NCBI GenBank assembly: GCA_016713925.1
Contig: JADJOH010000007.1
Coordinates: 917,501 to 981,500 of the forward strand
From: Bacteroidota bacterium
Lineage (GTDB): Bacteria; Bacteroidota; Bacteroidia; AKYH767-A; OLB10
Length of the DNA: 64,000 nt
Reading direction: 5' to 3'
This document shows, piece after piece, positions 18,222 through 25,777 of this stretch. The stretch's first letter is position 1. Each line of letters starts with the position of its first letter. Under the pieces are notes generated by a model that was given only the letters and a program-made list of their open reading frames with translations, was not told the origin of the DNA and made no database searches. The translations under genes were made by a program, and so were the position numbers.

Positions 18222-19822
18222 ATGAAATTATTTTTATGTGTTAATGCATGGCTGTCTTTCTTCGCAGGAGCGATCTTGCACAACCTTTGATAAAAAGTTG
18301 GGATAAGAATATTGCCGGCTTTTCCTCCGATGTTCCGGTGAGTTTTCAGCAATTGGCTGATAGTAGTTTTATTCTGCTTGCTAATTCCCGCTCAGGAATT
18401 GGTTTTGATAAGTCGCAACCGAACCGTGATTCCACAGGCTCAACGGGTGATTTTTGGTTGATCCGTCTAGATAAATCAGGAAATATCATTTGGGAAAAAA
18501 CGTATGGCGGTCCCGGAAATGATGTTCCTTCAGCACTCGTGGTTTTACCCAATGGCTTTATAATGGCAGGGACTTCTTCTTCCGGTGTAGGAGGAGAAAA
18601 AACGGATAGTCTGAGAGGCGTTTTTGATTATTGGGTCATTGCTGTTGACACTAACGGTATAGTGCAATGGGATAAAACAATTGGTGGTCCATTGCAAGAT
18701 CAACTGAATGCAATGGTACTCACGTCTGATTTTAAATTATTCCTTTCCGGCTGGACCCTCAGCGGAGTGGGTGGCGATAAACTCTCTCCTTTACTGGGAG
18801 ATTTTGATTATTGGTTAGTGAAGATGGACCTTTCCGGAAATTTTATTCTGGAAAATACACTCGGCGGTATCCAGGCGGATAATTGCTATGCCATGGTTCC
18901 GACAGGTGGTGGTGGAGCATTGCTGGCCGGATATAGCAATAGTCCGATTTCATTTTCTAAAACAGAGATTTCCAGAGGTGGTTTTGACTACTGGGTAGTG
19001 CGGGTCGATAGCCTGGGAAGAAGGCTGTGGGATAAAACTATTGGTGGTCCGGGTGACGATTTTGCATTTGCTGTTGCGGAGCATCCCGGAACCGCAAGAG
19101 GATTTTTAATTGGTGGAGATTCTTTTTCCGGACCAGGAGGAGAGAAATCGCAAGGGTGCAGAGGTGGAGATGATTACTGGCTCGTTTACATGGCCGCGAA
19201 CGGAAATTTTGTCTGGGATAAAACGTTTGGTGGAACAGATTATGATGAACTCAATTCGATCCGTACTACTGCGAATAAACAAATTTTGCTGAGTGGAGAA
19301 TCCTATTCGCCTGTTTCGGGTGAGAAGTCAGAATCGAATCTGGGTGCAGAGCAAATCTGGATGATTCTGGTAGATACTACCGGACAATTGCTATTCGATA
19401 AAACATTTTTTACTACCGGCCACGATGAGTATACACAAGCAATTCCTACAGCCGATCATTGCTTTATGGGAATTACTTATACGGCTGCGGATACCGGTGG
19501 CTACAGGTCCCATAATAATCTTGGTGGCGGTGATATCTGGCTCTGTAAATTATGTTATGCACCCGTTGGTCTCGCTCCGCAGATGGTAGAAGATGGTTTG
19601 CTGCTGTACCCGAATCCTGCAGGGGAAGATGTGGTAGTGCATTTTACAGATGGAAATTTATTGTCATTGCAAATTGCAGACATTAATGGACGAAAATTAT
19701 TTGCTCAGGATATGATCAAAAAAGAATGCCGGCTGGATATTTCTTATCTCAAAGCCGGCATCTATTTTATAACGGTGTGGACGGAGAAGGGTAGTGTGAC
19801 AAAAAAACTGCTGAAGTTATAA
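18222..19822 (+). CDS. T9SS-exported repeat protein, start separated by a one-base frameshift
   Basis: The main frame (from an ATG at 18248) lacks a signal peptide, but an ATG at 18222 in another frame encodes MKLFLCVNAWLSFFAGAIL. Adding one G at 18278 joins them as AILAQPLIKSWDKN, with a typical AQ cleavage site and 533 residues in total. The mature protein has six or seven repeats of about 65 residues carrying YWVIxVDxxGxxxWDKTIGG and SxxSGVGGEKT. The C-terminus (LYPNPAGEDVVVHF to KKLLKL) is a T9SS type A sorting domain. Such repeats resemble propeller blades of surface proteins; no enzymatic motif is seen. The 3' end is part of a duplicated block. Confidence 0.8.
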
Positions 19823-20000
19823 GATTATTCTCAGCCCTGTAGGGGCGGCATCTCTGTAACGAAGAGTATCAGCTACCCCCACTAAAAAACCGGCACCCGA
19901 CCTAAAGTCGGGTGCCGGTGGTTGTTAGGAGAGAGGACCTTTTCGGTTACAGAGATGCCGCCCCTACAGGGCTTTTACAACGAATATGCTGCTAGCTCCT
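19724..20000 (+). repeat. Direct duplication, copy 1 (T9SS gene 3' end plus palindromic element)
   Basis: This segment, from within the sorting-domain codons of the T9SS gene to just beyond the palindromic element, recurs at 20185-20465. The coding part differs at several bases, while the element part is identical except for one A. Confidence 0.85.
19832..19972. repeat. 141-bp nested-palindrome (MITE-like) element, copy 1
   Basis: The outer arms begin AGCCCTGTAGGGGCGGCATC (19832-19859) and are matched by a perfect 28-base inverted copy ending AGGGCT at 19972. Inside, ACCGGCACCCGAC at 19888-19900 pairs with GTCGGGTGCCGGT at 19906-19918 around a five-base loop. There is no open reading frame inside. 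The structure suggests a non-autonomous mobile element or a large RNA/DNA hairpin. It begins about 10 bases after the T9SS stop codon and may also stop transcription. Confidence 0.8.
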
Positions 20001-20016
20001 AAAGAATAAAGTTGAT

Positions 20017-20048
20017 ACCTACCTATACTGAAGCTTCGGCAGGCAGGT
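20017..20048. repeat. Scattered intergenic palindrome, copy A
   Basis: ACCTACCT and AGGCAGGT bracket a centre containing GAAGCTTC, giving a near-perfect 32-base palindrome. Related sequences lie at 29626-29653 and 32013-32043. Confidence 0.65.
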
Positions 20049-20187
20049 TTAAACAGAAGATTGAATTATCAGAATTTCTCTTCTTCAAAATTAAGATTAT
20101 TTAAAGTCGAAAAATAAAGTTGAGTTTCCGGGAAAAATCGATTGTATTCATCTTCAAAAGTTGCGTAATGTTTTATGTAAATGCGAA

Positions 20188-20282
20188 TACCGGCTGGATA
20201 CTGGATATCTCAAGGCCGGCATCTATTTTATAACGGTGTGGACGGAGAAGGGTAGTGTGATAAAAAAACTACTGAAGTTATA
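20188..20282 (+). pseudogene. Remnant of a T9SS sorting domain
   Basis: About 30 codons starting RLDTGYLKAGIYFITVW and ending KKLLKL then TAA are still open. They correspond to the last residues of the T9SS gene at 18222-19822, with a few substitutions (for example TGYL for SYL). No upstream coding sequence accompanies it, so it is a duplicated gene tail carried with the palindromic element. Confidence 0.7.
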
Positions 20283-20293
20283 AGATTATTCTC

Positions 20294-20433
20294 AGCCCTG
20301 TAGGGGCGGCATCTCTGTAACGAAGAGTATCAGCTACCCCCACTAAAAACCGGCACCCGACCTAAAGTCGGGTGCCGGTGGTTGTTAGGAGAGAGGACCT
20401 TTTCGGTTACAGAGATGCCGCCCCTACAGGGCT
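20294..20433. repeat. Nested-palindrome (MITE-like) element, copy 2
   Basis: The outer arms (20294-20321 and 20406-20433) and inner palindrome (20349-20361 with 20367-20379) repeat those of copy 1; only one A in an internal A run is missing. From here to 20644 there is no gene. A short palindrome GGTATA/TATACC lies at 20475-20490, and a G7 run near 20605. Confidence 0.8.
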
Positions 20434-20644
20434 TTTACAACGAATGTGCTGCTAGTTCTTAAAGGATGCAATAGGGTATAAATGTATACCGTATATGACT
20501 TTTAAGACGATGAATAGCCGGTTGTTTATTTTAAAAAATAGTAGAGATTTTGTTCTGAGATTTAACAAACTTAAGTCCGATATTAAGCACGTTTTTTAAC
20601 CTGAAAAGTGGGGGGGCTTACGCTGTAAATATGAGAATTCAAGA

Positions 20645-21130
20645 TTACTCCCTGCCGGGTCCTCTTTTTTCCATGCGTTTTTCGCGAATTTTTTCAATCA
20701 ATTCTCTCTTGAAATCTTCTTCAGCACGATACAACATGGCTACTTTTTTGATAGGCAATGTTTGTTTGAATTGCGAATGGTATTTTTTCAGCACATCCAA
20801 TTCCTGCTGTCGGGAGCTGATTTCTGCATCTATTAATTTCTCCACGTCTTTGTCGGGCATATTGGCGAAACTTTCCTTGCTGTCTTTCATTCGTTCTGCC
20901 CGACTTTCCTTGATGTTTTTTATTTCATCAGCGAAGGAATTATATACCGGCCAGAATTTCTGTGCTTCTTCCGGTGAAAGGCTAAGTTTTCGGGTGAGGA
21001 ATGCAATTTTCATGGATTCAATATCCTCACGGTCCATTTTCGGGCGGCCACCCGGAGGTTGCGCGGCAAGAGGAGAAACCGATATGATGCTAAACAGCAA
21101 CAGGAAGCAAAGGGAAACGATAGTTTTCAT
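20645..21130 (-). CDS. Small secreted Spy/CpxP-like protein
   Basis: From the ATG at 21130 the protein has 161 residues; a start 15 bases earlier is possible but adds residues before the signal peptide. After the signal (cleavage about SPLAAQ) comes a helical, charged region with FLTRKLSLSPEEAQKFWPVYNSF. This is the pattern of small periplasmic proteins of the Spy/CpxP kind that Bacteroidota often place behind an ECF sigma factor. It is the last gene of a three-gene operon with the sigma factor and a membrane protein. It may buffer misfolded proteins or sense envelope stress; this is inferred from context. Confidence 0.72.
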   Translation of the reverse strand: MKTIVSLCFLLLFSIISVSPLAAQPPGGRPKMDREDIESMKIAFLTRKLSLSPEEAQKFWPVYNSFADEIKNIKESRAERMKDSKESFANMPDKDVEKLIDAEISSRQQELDVLKKYHSQFKQTLPIKKVAMLYRAEEDFKRELIEKIREKRMEKRGPGRE

Positions 21131-21134
21131 GGTA

Positions 21135-21608
21135 TTATAATTCATTGGTTAATAAGATTTCGTCGGCGGATTGGATCAGGTAATCTTCAATTTCGAGATC
21201 AGAGATCGTATCAGTAGTTAAAGAAGTTGCATCGGCATCTTCCATGGCTTCCGCGATGAGCAGTTCATCTATTTCAAGGTAATAATTGCTTTCAATAAGG
21301 TCATCACAGGAAAACTGTTCTTCCATTGTGGCTACCTGCATTTTTTCAGTGTTGCCGGCCTCCTTCTTAAAATATCCGATCATTAAAGCAATGACCAAAA
21401 CACTCACGATAGCAAACACGGGCTTCCAGCTGTAAACTGTACTGGTTTTTGGAGCATCTCCCTGACTGATTTTGTTCTGAATAGCGGAACTCAGATCATC
21501 GAAATAACCTTCCGGAGCTTTGAAGAGATCAACATGCTGTAGTGATCGCAACAAAGGAGCATCTTTCAGTTCTTCGTTTTCAGCAGAAGAGTGCGTTGGC
21601 TTTTTCAT
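21135..21608 (-). CDS. Single-pass membrane protein, candidate anti-sigma factor
   Basis: The protein has 157 residues. A soluble N-terminal part contains LLRSLQHVDLFKAPEGYFDDLSSAI, followed by one membrane helix (SWKPVFAIVSVLVIALMIGYF, about 65-85). The acidic C-terminal region is likely periplasmic. It lies 31 bases downstream of an ECF sigma factor on the same strand, so an anti-sigma role is plausible. No zinc-binding anti-sigma HxxxCxxC motif is visible, so this remains inference. Confidence 0.65.
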   Translation of the reverse strand: MKKPTHSSAENEELKDAPLLRSLQHVDLFKAPEGYFDDLSSAIQNKISQGDAPKTSTVYSWKPVFAIVSVLVIALMIGYFKKEAGNTEKMQVATMEEQFSCDDLIESNYYLEIDELLIAEAMEDADATSLTTDTISDLEIEDYLIQSADEILLTNEL

Positions 21609-21639
21609 TTCTTATAGGATGGATATTTTTTCAATTGGT

Positions 21640-22194
21640 TTAATCTCCTCGTATTATTTTCTCCACTTTCGCTACGGCATGATGATAGGATGCTTTTAAG
21701 GCACCTACTGAAGTACCCAGCACCTCCGACATCTCCTCGTATTTCATGTTATCGTAGTACCGCAGGTTGAATACAGTACGTTGTTTTTCCGGTAAGCTGA
21801 GAATGGCCTGCTGGAGTTTTAGTTCCAGCTTATTCACGTCCATAGGTCTGTCTTGTACCAGCTTCTGTGATAGTTCTCCTTCCACATCACCAATGGGGAG
21901 AAAGAACCGCTTCCGCTTTTGTTTCAGAAAACCCAGACATTCGTTGGTGGCAATGCGATAAATCCAGGTGTACAACTGACTGTCTTCACGGAAACCATCC
22001 AAATGCTGCCAGACTTTAATAAAGGTATTTTGTATAAGATCATTGGCATCGTCATGGTCGATCACCATCCTCCTCACATGTCCGTAGACTTTTTGCTGAT
22101 ACTTTTTTACCAATAAATTAAAAGCATAATGCCGGTTATGGTTATCGGGATCACGAAATCGCAATAAAAGTTCCTGATCACTGAATTCAGCCAT
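21640..22194 (-). CDS. RNA polymerase ECF-type sigma factor
   Basis: This 184-residue sigma factor contains region 2 (about 15-85, with DANDLIQNTFIKVWQHLDGF and YTWIYRIATNECLGFLKQ) and region 4 (about 120-180, LPEKQRTVFNLRYYDNMKYEEMSEVLGTSVGALKASYHHA, here quoted in part by its landmarks). There is no region 3. It heads an operon with a membrane protein and a small secreted Spy-like protein, typical of envelope-stress ECF systems. The intergenic region upstream (22195-22317) shows no obvious TAnnTTTG on the reverse strand. Confidence 0.92.
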   Translation of the reverse strand: MAEFSDQELLLRFRDPDNHNRHYAFNLLVKKYQQKVYGHVRRMVIDHDDANDLIQNTFIKVWQHLDGFREDSQLYTWIYRIATNECLGFLKQKRKRFFLPIGDVEGELSQKLVQDRPMDVNKLELKLQQAILSLPEKQRTVFNLRYYDNMKYEEMSEVLGTSVGALKASYHHAVAKVEKIIRGD

Positions 22195-22317
22195 ACATTG
22201 CCCGGTTGCTATTGATTTGAAAAAATTAGATGACCATCTTTCCCCATAGTTTAAGCGACGGCAGAAATTTTTAATAAAATCCTGAGTTCAACACCCCGCT
22301 TATTAAATTACGGCCAT

Positions 22318-23289
22318 TCAGGCGTGTACATTTTTTCGCTGCATCACTTTTTCGACTGCTGCAACAATATGATCGGTATCCAGTCCGTATTTCACCATTA
22401 ACTGTTCCGGCGTACCGCTTTCTCCAAACGAATCCTGCACAGCTACAAATTCCTGCGGAACAGGGTAGGAGGAAGATAAAACATGCGCGACGGCTTCACC
22501 TAAACCGCCAATTTTATTATGTTCTTCTGCCGTTACCACGCATCCTGTTTTCTTTGCGGAACGAATAATTGCTGCGGCGTCGATAGGTTTTATTGTATGA
22601 ATATTGATGATATCAGCGGAGATACCGGCTTCTGCCAATCGTTCACCGGCTTCAATGGCTTTCCATACCAGATGACCCGTCGCTATGATAGTAACATCGG
22701 TTCCTTCGTTGAGATGGATGGCTTTTCCAATTTCAAAAACCTGATCAGCAGGAGTGAAATTTGGAACCACCGGACGACCAAATCTCAGGTAAACCGGACC
22801 ATCATGTGCAGCGATCGCGATGGTGGCAGCTTTCGTCTGATTGAAATCGCAGGGATTGATCACCACCATACCGGGCAACATACGCATCATGCCAATATCT
22901 TCCAAAATCTGATGTGTGGCACCATCTTCACCTAAAGTCAGGCCTGCATGTGAAGCACAGATTTTAACATTCTTCTCCGAGTAAGCAATGGATTGACGAA
23001 TCTGATCATAGACCCTGCCCGTGCTGAAATTAGCGAAGGTTCCGGTAAACGGAATTTTTCCGCCTATCGTCATACCTGCGGCGATGCCCATCATATTGGC
23101 CTCTGCAATACCGGTCTGAAAAAAGCGATCGGGAAACTCTTTCGCAAAAGCATCCATCTTCAATGATCCGGTTAAATCAGCACAAAGCGCGACCACTCTG
23201 GTGTCTTTACGACCAAGTTCGAGGAGTCCGGCGCCGAAACCGGAACGGGTATCTTTTTTTTCGGAGTAGGTATATTTTTTCATATGCAA
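22318..23289 (-). CDS. Transketolase, C-terminal (pyrimidine-binding) subunit
   Basis: This 323-residue protein is the C-terminal half of a split transketolase. Landmarks are RFFQTGIAEANMMGIAAGMTIGG, THQILEDIGMMRMLPGMVV and the C-terminal domain with TAEEHNKIGGLGEAVAHVL. With the N-terminal subunit at 24768-25613 it moves two-carbon units between sugars in the pentose phosphate pathway. In most genomes with split transketolase the two halves are adjacent; here a VWA gene sits between them on the same strand. The start could also be the second methionine at 23283. Confidence 0.92.
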   Translation of the reverse strand: MHMKKYTYSEKKDTRSGFGAGLLELGRKDTRVVALCADLTGSLKMDAFAKEFPDRFFQTGIAEANMMGIAAGMTIGGKIPFTGTFANFSTGRVYDQIRQSIAYSEKNVKICASHAGLTLGEDGATHQILEDIGMMRMLPGMVVINPCDFNQTKAATIAIAAHDGPVYLRFGRPVVPNFTPADQVFEIGKAIHLNEGTDVTIIATGHLVWKAIEAGERLAEAGISADIINIHTIKPIDAAAIIRSAKKTGCVVTAEEHNKIGGLGEAVAHVLSSSYPVPQEFVAVQDSFGESGTPEQLMVKYGLDTDHIVAAVEKVMQRKNVHA

Positions 23290-23376
23290 AGATTTTATTT
23301 TAGTGCCGTAGGGTAGGCGAGGACTTGATTTTAAATAGTTGATTGTTTCAATTCTGAATTTTCTCCTGGAGTGTCG

Positions 23377-24765
23377 TCAATTAATATTCACACTAATACT
23401 GCTTCCCGATCCGATGCGGAAGGTTTTTTCAATGGTATATAAGGAGGACTGTGAATTTTTCGGTCGGAAGATAATGCGGTATAAACCCGGTTGCAGTACG
23501 ATACTCTCCTTGATAGAATTCAAGGACATCCTATGCACCCATTGCAATTGATTTTTTTCTTCCAGCAAAATATCGCCATAACCGGGTGCATTGCAAACGA
23601 TAGTCGCAAATCCAGGTGAAGGAATCTGAATCGTGGTGGTCTTACTCTGATCAATATGAATACCATTGATGTAAATACGGGGTGTGGTGAGAATTTCAAG
23701 ATCGTATTCTCCAACAATGTATCTTGTCACCTCTTCGAAATCCTGTACATGCAAGGTGTTTTTATCTCCTTTTTTACGAATGATGGCTTTGAGTTTTTTA
23801 TACTCATTCGCGCCATCTATTTTAAATTGCAAATCTCCCTGGGGTACATCTACCGCAATGATATTATGCTTTCCGGGCGTCAGTGTTATACTATCCTTTG
23901 TCACTTCAGGAATGGTATGGACGGTCATGCGATAAGCGCCCAGCGGATCAATCTGCACCGTATCCGGAACACCTTTGGCATTGATGGTATGCATAAGATT
24001 GTAACGGATATTTCCCGTATGACGGTCGTAGAAAGTCATGCTCGTATTTGTTTCTGTAGCCTTCCCCGTGATATCCAATAAATTTACCTGCACAGTGGTA
24101 TTGTTGAGGGCCTGCGTGATGACGATGTTGAATGCATTCTTGAACTGCGTTTCATCCGTAGCATCGAAATAATTTCCGACACAGTCAAAGGATTTGATAA
24201 AATCTTTATTCAATCCCAGACCGATAATGAAAGGTTTTAATATGATTCCTTTTCGTTGTAACAGCGCAGAAACAGCACAGGGATCACCGTTGCATTCTTC
24301 AATTCCATCTGTAATTAAAATAATAATATTCCTCGCAGGACTTTTTGGAAAATCCCCGCCACAGGCTTCGAGTGAACGTGCGATGGGTGTTGTGCCGGAA
24401 GGACTTATTTCTTCCAATCGTTTCTTGATGGCGAAATTATTTCCTCTTCCAAAGGGAACTTCCAACCGGGTGTCGTCACAGTCCTGGGGTGGATAGCGCT
24501 TGGTATGTCCATACACACGCATGGCGAGTTCGAGGTTCTCCAGTCCCTGTAAACTATCCACCATTTCACCCAGCATCTTCTTCGCCACTTCATACTTGGT
24601 ATTACTTTCCCAGCGGGCGTACATACTTTGAGAGGCATCAAAGAGGAAGAGAATACGTGTCGATTGTTCCGGGGCTCCACGTTGTGCTATAGCCGTATGG
24701 ACTCCTGCTAGTAGCATGGATAGCAACAGGCACAATACAATTTTAAATGGACTTCTTCTTTTCAA
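23377..24765 (-). CDS. Secreted von Willebrand factor A domain protein
   Basis: The protein has 462 residues with a signal peptide (cleavage after HTAIAQ). A VWA domain covers about 35-215, with the MIDAS motif DASQSM at its start and TPIARSL and ITDGIEECNGDPC in later loops. About 240 residues of beta-rich repeats follow. Such proteins bind ligands through a divalent metal at the cell envelope. It begins two bases after the stop codon of the transketolase N-subunit and ends 87 bases before the C-subunit, so all three are probably one transcript. The function of the C-terminal half is unknown. Confidence 0.85.
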   Translation of the reverse strand: MKRRSPFKIVLCLLLSMLLAGVHTAIAQRGAPEQSTRILFLFDASQSMYARWESNTKYEVAKKMLGEMVDSLQGLENLELAMRVYGHTKRYPPQDCDDTRLEVPFGRGNNFAIKKRLEEISPSGTTPIARSLEACGGDFPKSPARNIIILITDGIEECNGDPCAVSALLQRKGIILKPFIIGLGLNKDFIKSFDCVGNYFDATDETQFKNAFNIVITQALNNTTVQVNLLDITGKATETNTSMTFYDRHTGNIRYNLMHTINAKGVPDTVQIDPLGAYRMTVHTIPEVTKDSITLTPGKHNIIAVDVPQGDLQFKIDGANEYKKLKAIIRKKGDKNTLHVQDFEEVTRYIVGEYDLEILTTPRIYINGIHIDQSKTTTIQIPSPGFATIVCNAPGYGDILLEEKNQLQWVHRMSLNSIKESIVLQPGLYRIIFRPKNSQSSLYTIEKTFRIGSGSSISVNIN

Positions 24766-24767
24766 TT

Positions 24768-25613
24768 TCAGTAATCCCCTATGGTTACGGGATTTTGATC
24801 AAGTGCTTTTTGCAATTGTTCATCGTTTGGAGCAATGCCATGCCATTTATGTGAATGCATCATAAAATCGACACCATTTCCCATCATGGTTTTCATCAGT
24901 ATCAATGTGGGCTGACCTAATCCGGTTAGTGTTCTTGCTTTTAACAGCGTGGCTCTTACGTTTTCGATATCATTCCCTTCCATCTCCAGCACTTGCCAGC
25001 CAAAGGCTTCCCACTTACTTTTGACATCTCCCAAAGGCAAGACATCATTGGTCGCCCCGTCTATTTGTTGTCCGTTCAGATCAACGGTGGCGATGATATT
25101 ATCCACCTTTTTAGCTGCGGCATACATCGCCGCTTCCCATACCTGACCTTCCTGCATCTCCCCATCTCCCATAAGAACGTAAACCAGGCTATCGTCATTG
25201 TTCAGCTTCTTCGACTGTGCCGCACCAATGGCGACCGATAAACCCTGTCCCAATGAACCGGAGGCAACACGCACACCCGGCAAATGATCATGAGTAGCAG
25301 GATGACCCTGAAGGCGCGAATTGAGCTTTCGGAAAGTACCCAGCTCCTGCACCGGAAAATAACCATGACGCGCCAGCACACTGTACCATACCGGAGAGAT
25401 ATGTCCGTTGGAGAGGAAGAACAGATCCTGTCCCACACCATCCATGCTCCAGTTTTCAGGATCATGACGCAAGATGTCTTTATAGAGGACAGTAAGGAAC
25501 TCGGTACAACCCAGAGAACCACCGGGATGACCGCTTTGTACGCCGTGTACCATCCTCACAATATCCCTGCGGATTTGCGTGGTTAAGTCTTTCAAAATAG
25601 AGAGTTCAGTCAT
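24768..25613 (-). CDS. Transketolase, N-terminal (TPP-binding) subunit
   Basis: This is the 281-residue thiamine-diphosphate binding half of transketolase. It shows VQSGHPGGSLGCTEFLTVLY near the start, ASGSLGQGLSVAIGAA in the middle, and the TPP motif GDGEMQEGQVWEA. Near the C-terminus is the family phrase SHKWHGIAPND. It is the first gene of the operon with the VWA protein and the C-terminal subunit, read from a TATTTTTG promoter 17 bases upstream. Confidence 0.93.
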   Translation of the reverse strand: MTELSILKDLTTQIRRDIVRMVHGVQSGHPGGSLGCTEFLTVLYKDILRHDPENWSMDGVGQDLFFLSNGHISPVWYSVLARHGYFPVQELGTFRKLNSRLQGHPATHDHLPGVRVASGSLGQGLSVAIGAAQSKKLNNDDSLVYVLMGDGEMQEGQVWEAAMYAAAKKVDNIIATVDLNGQQIDGATNDVLPLGDVKSKWEAFGWQVLEMEGNDIENVRATLLKARTLTGLGQPTLILMKTMMGNGVDFMMHSHKWHGIAPNDEQLQKALDQNPVTIGDY

Positions 25614-25630
25614 GATCAGATTTTATGATG

Positions 25631-25638
25631 CAAAAATA
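25631..25638 (-). promoter_or_regulatory. -7 promoter element of the transketolase operon
   Basis: The reverse strand reads TATTTTTG 17 bases before the ATG of the N-terminal subunit. It is divergent from mutS2. Confidence 0.5.
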
Positions 25639-25763
25639 GCTTCCTCTATCAAGTGAAATACATCTTTTCAACAATAGAATTGTATTTGTGGATAAATCAT
25701 TAAGAATATCAGCATTTAAGTACAATCCTGTGAACATTTTGAGGATGACTGCGTTTTGGAGTA

Positions 25764-25771
25764 TACTTTTG
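25764..25771 (+). promoter_or_regulatory. -7 promoter element close to the mutS2 ATG
   Basis: TACTTTTG lies only six bases before the ATG at 25778, so a transcript from here would be almost leaderless. A TTTTG ending at 25741 could be the -33 partner, with 22 bases between. Confidence 0.4.
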
Positions 25772-25777
25772 CAGCAG

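Larger units (their letters stand above)
20185..20465 (+). repeat. Direct duplication, copy 2
   Basis: This is the second copy of the block at 19724-20000, 461 bases downstream. The region between the copies (20001-20184) has no gene and holds one scattered palindrome (20017-20048). Confidence 0.85.

Noticed and set aside
20631..21140. Forward-strand reading frame of 169 codons
   Set aside because: It is the exact antisense shadow of the Spy-like gene, which fits an operon with the sigma factor; the forward product is Ser/Phe-rich without domains.
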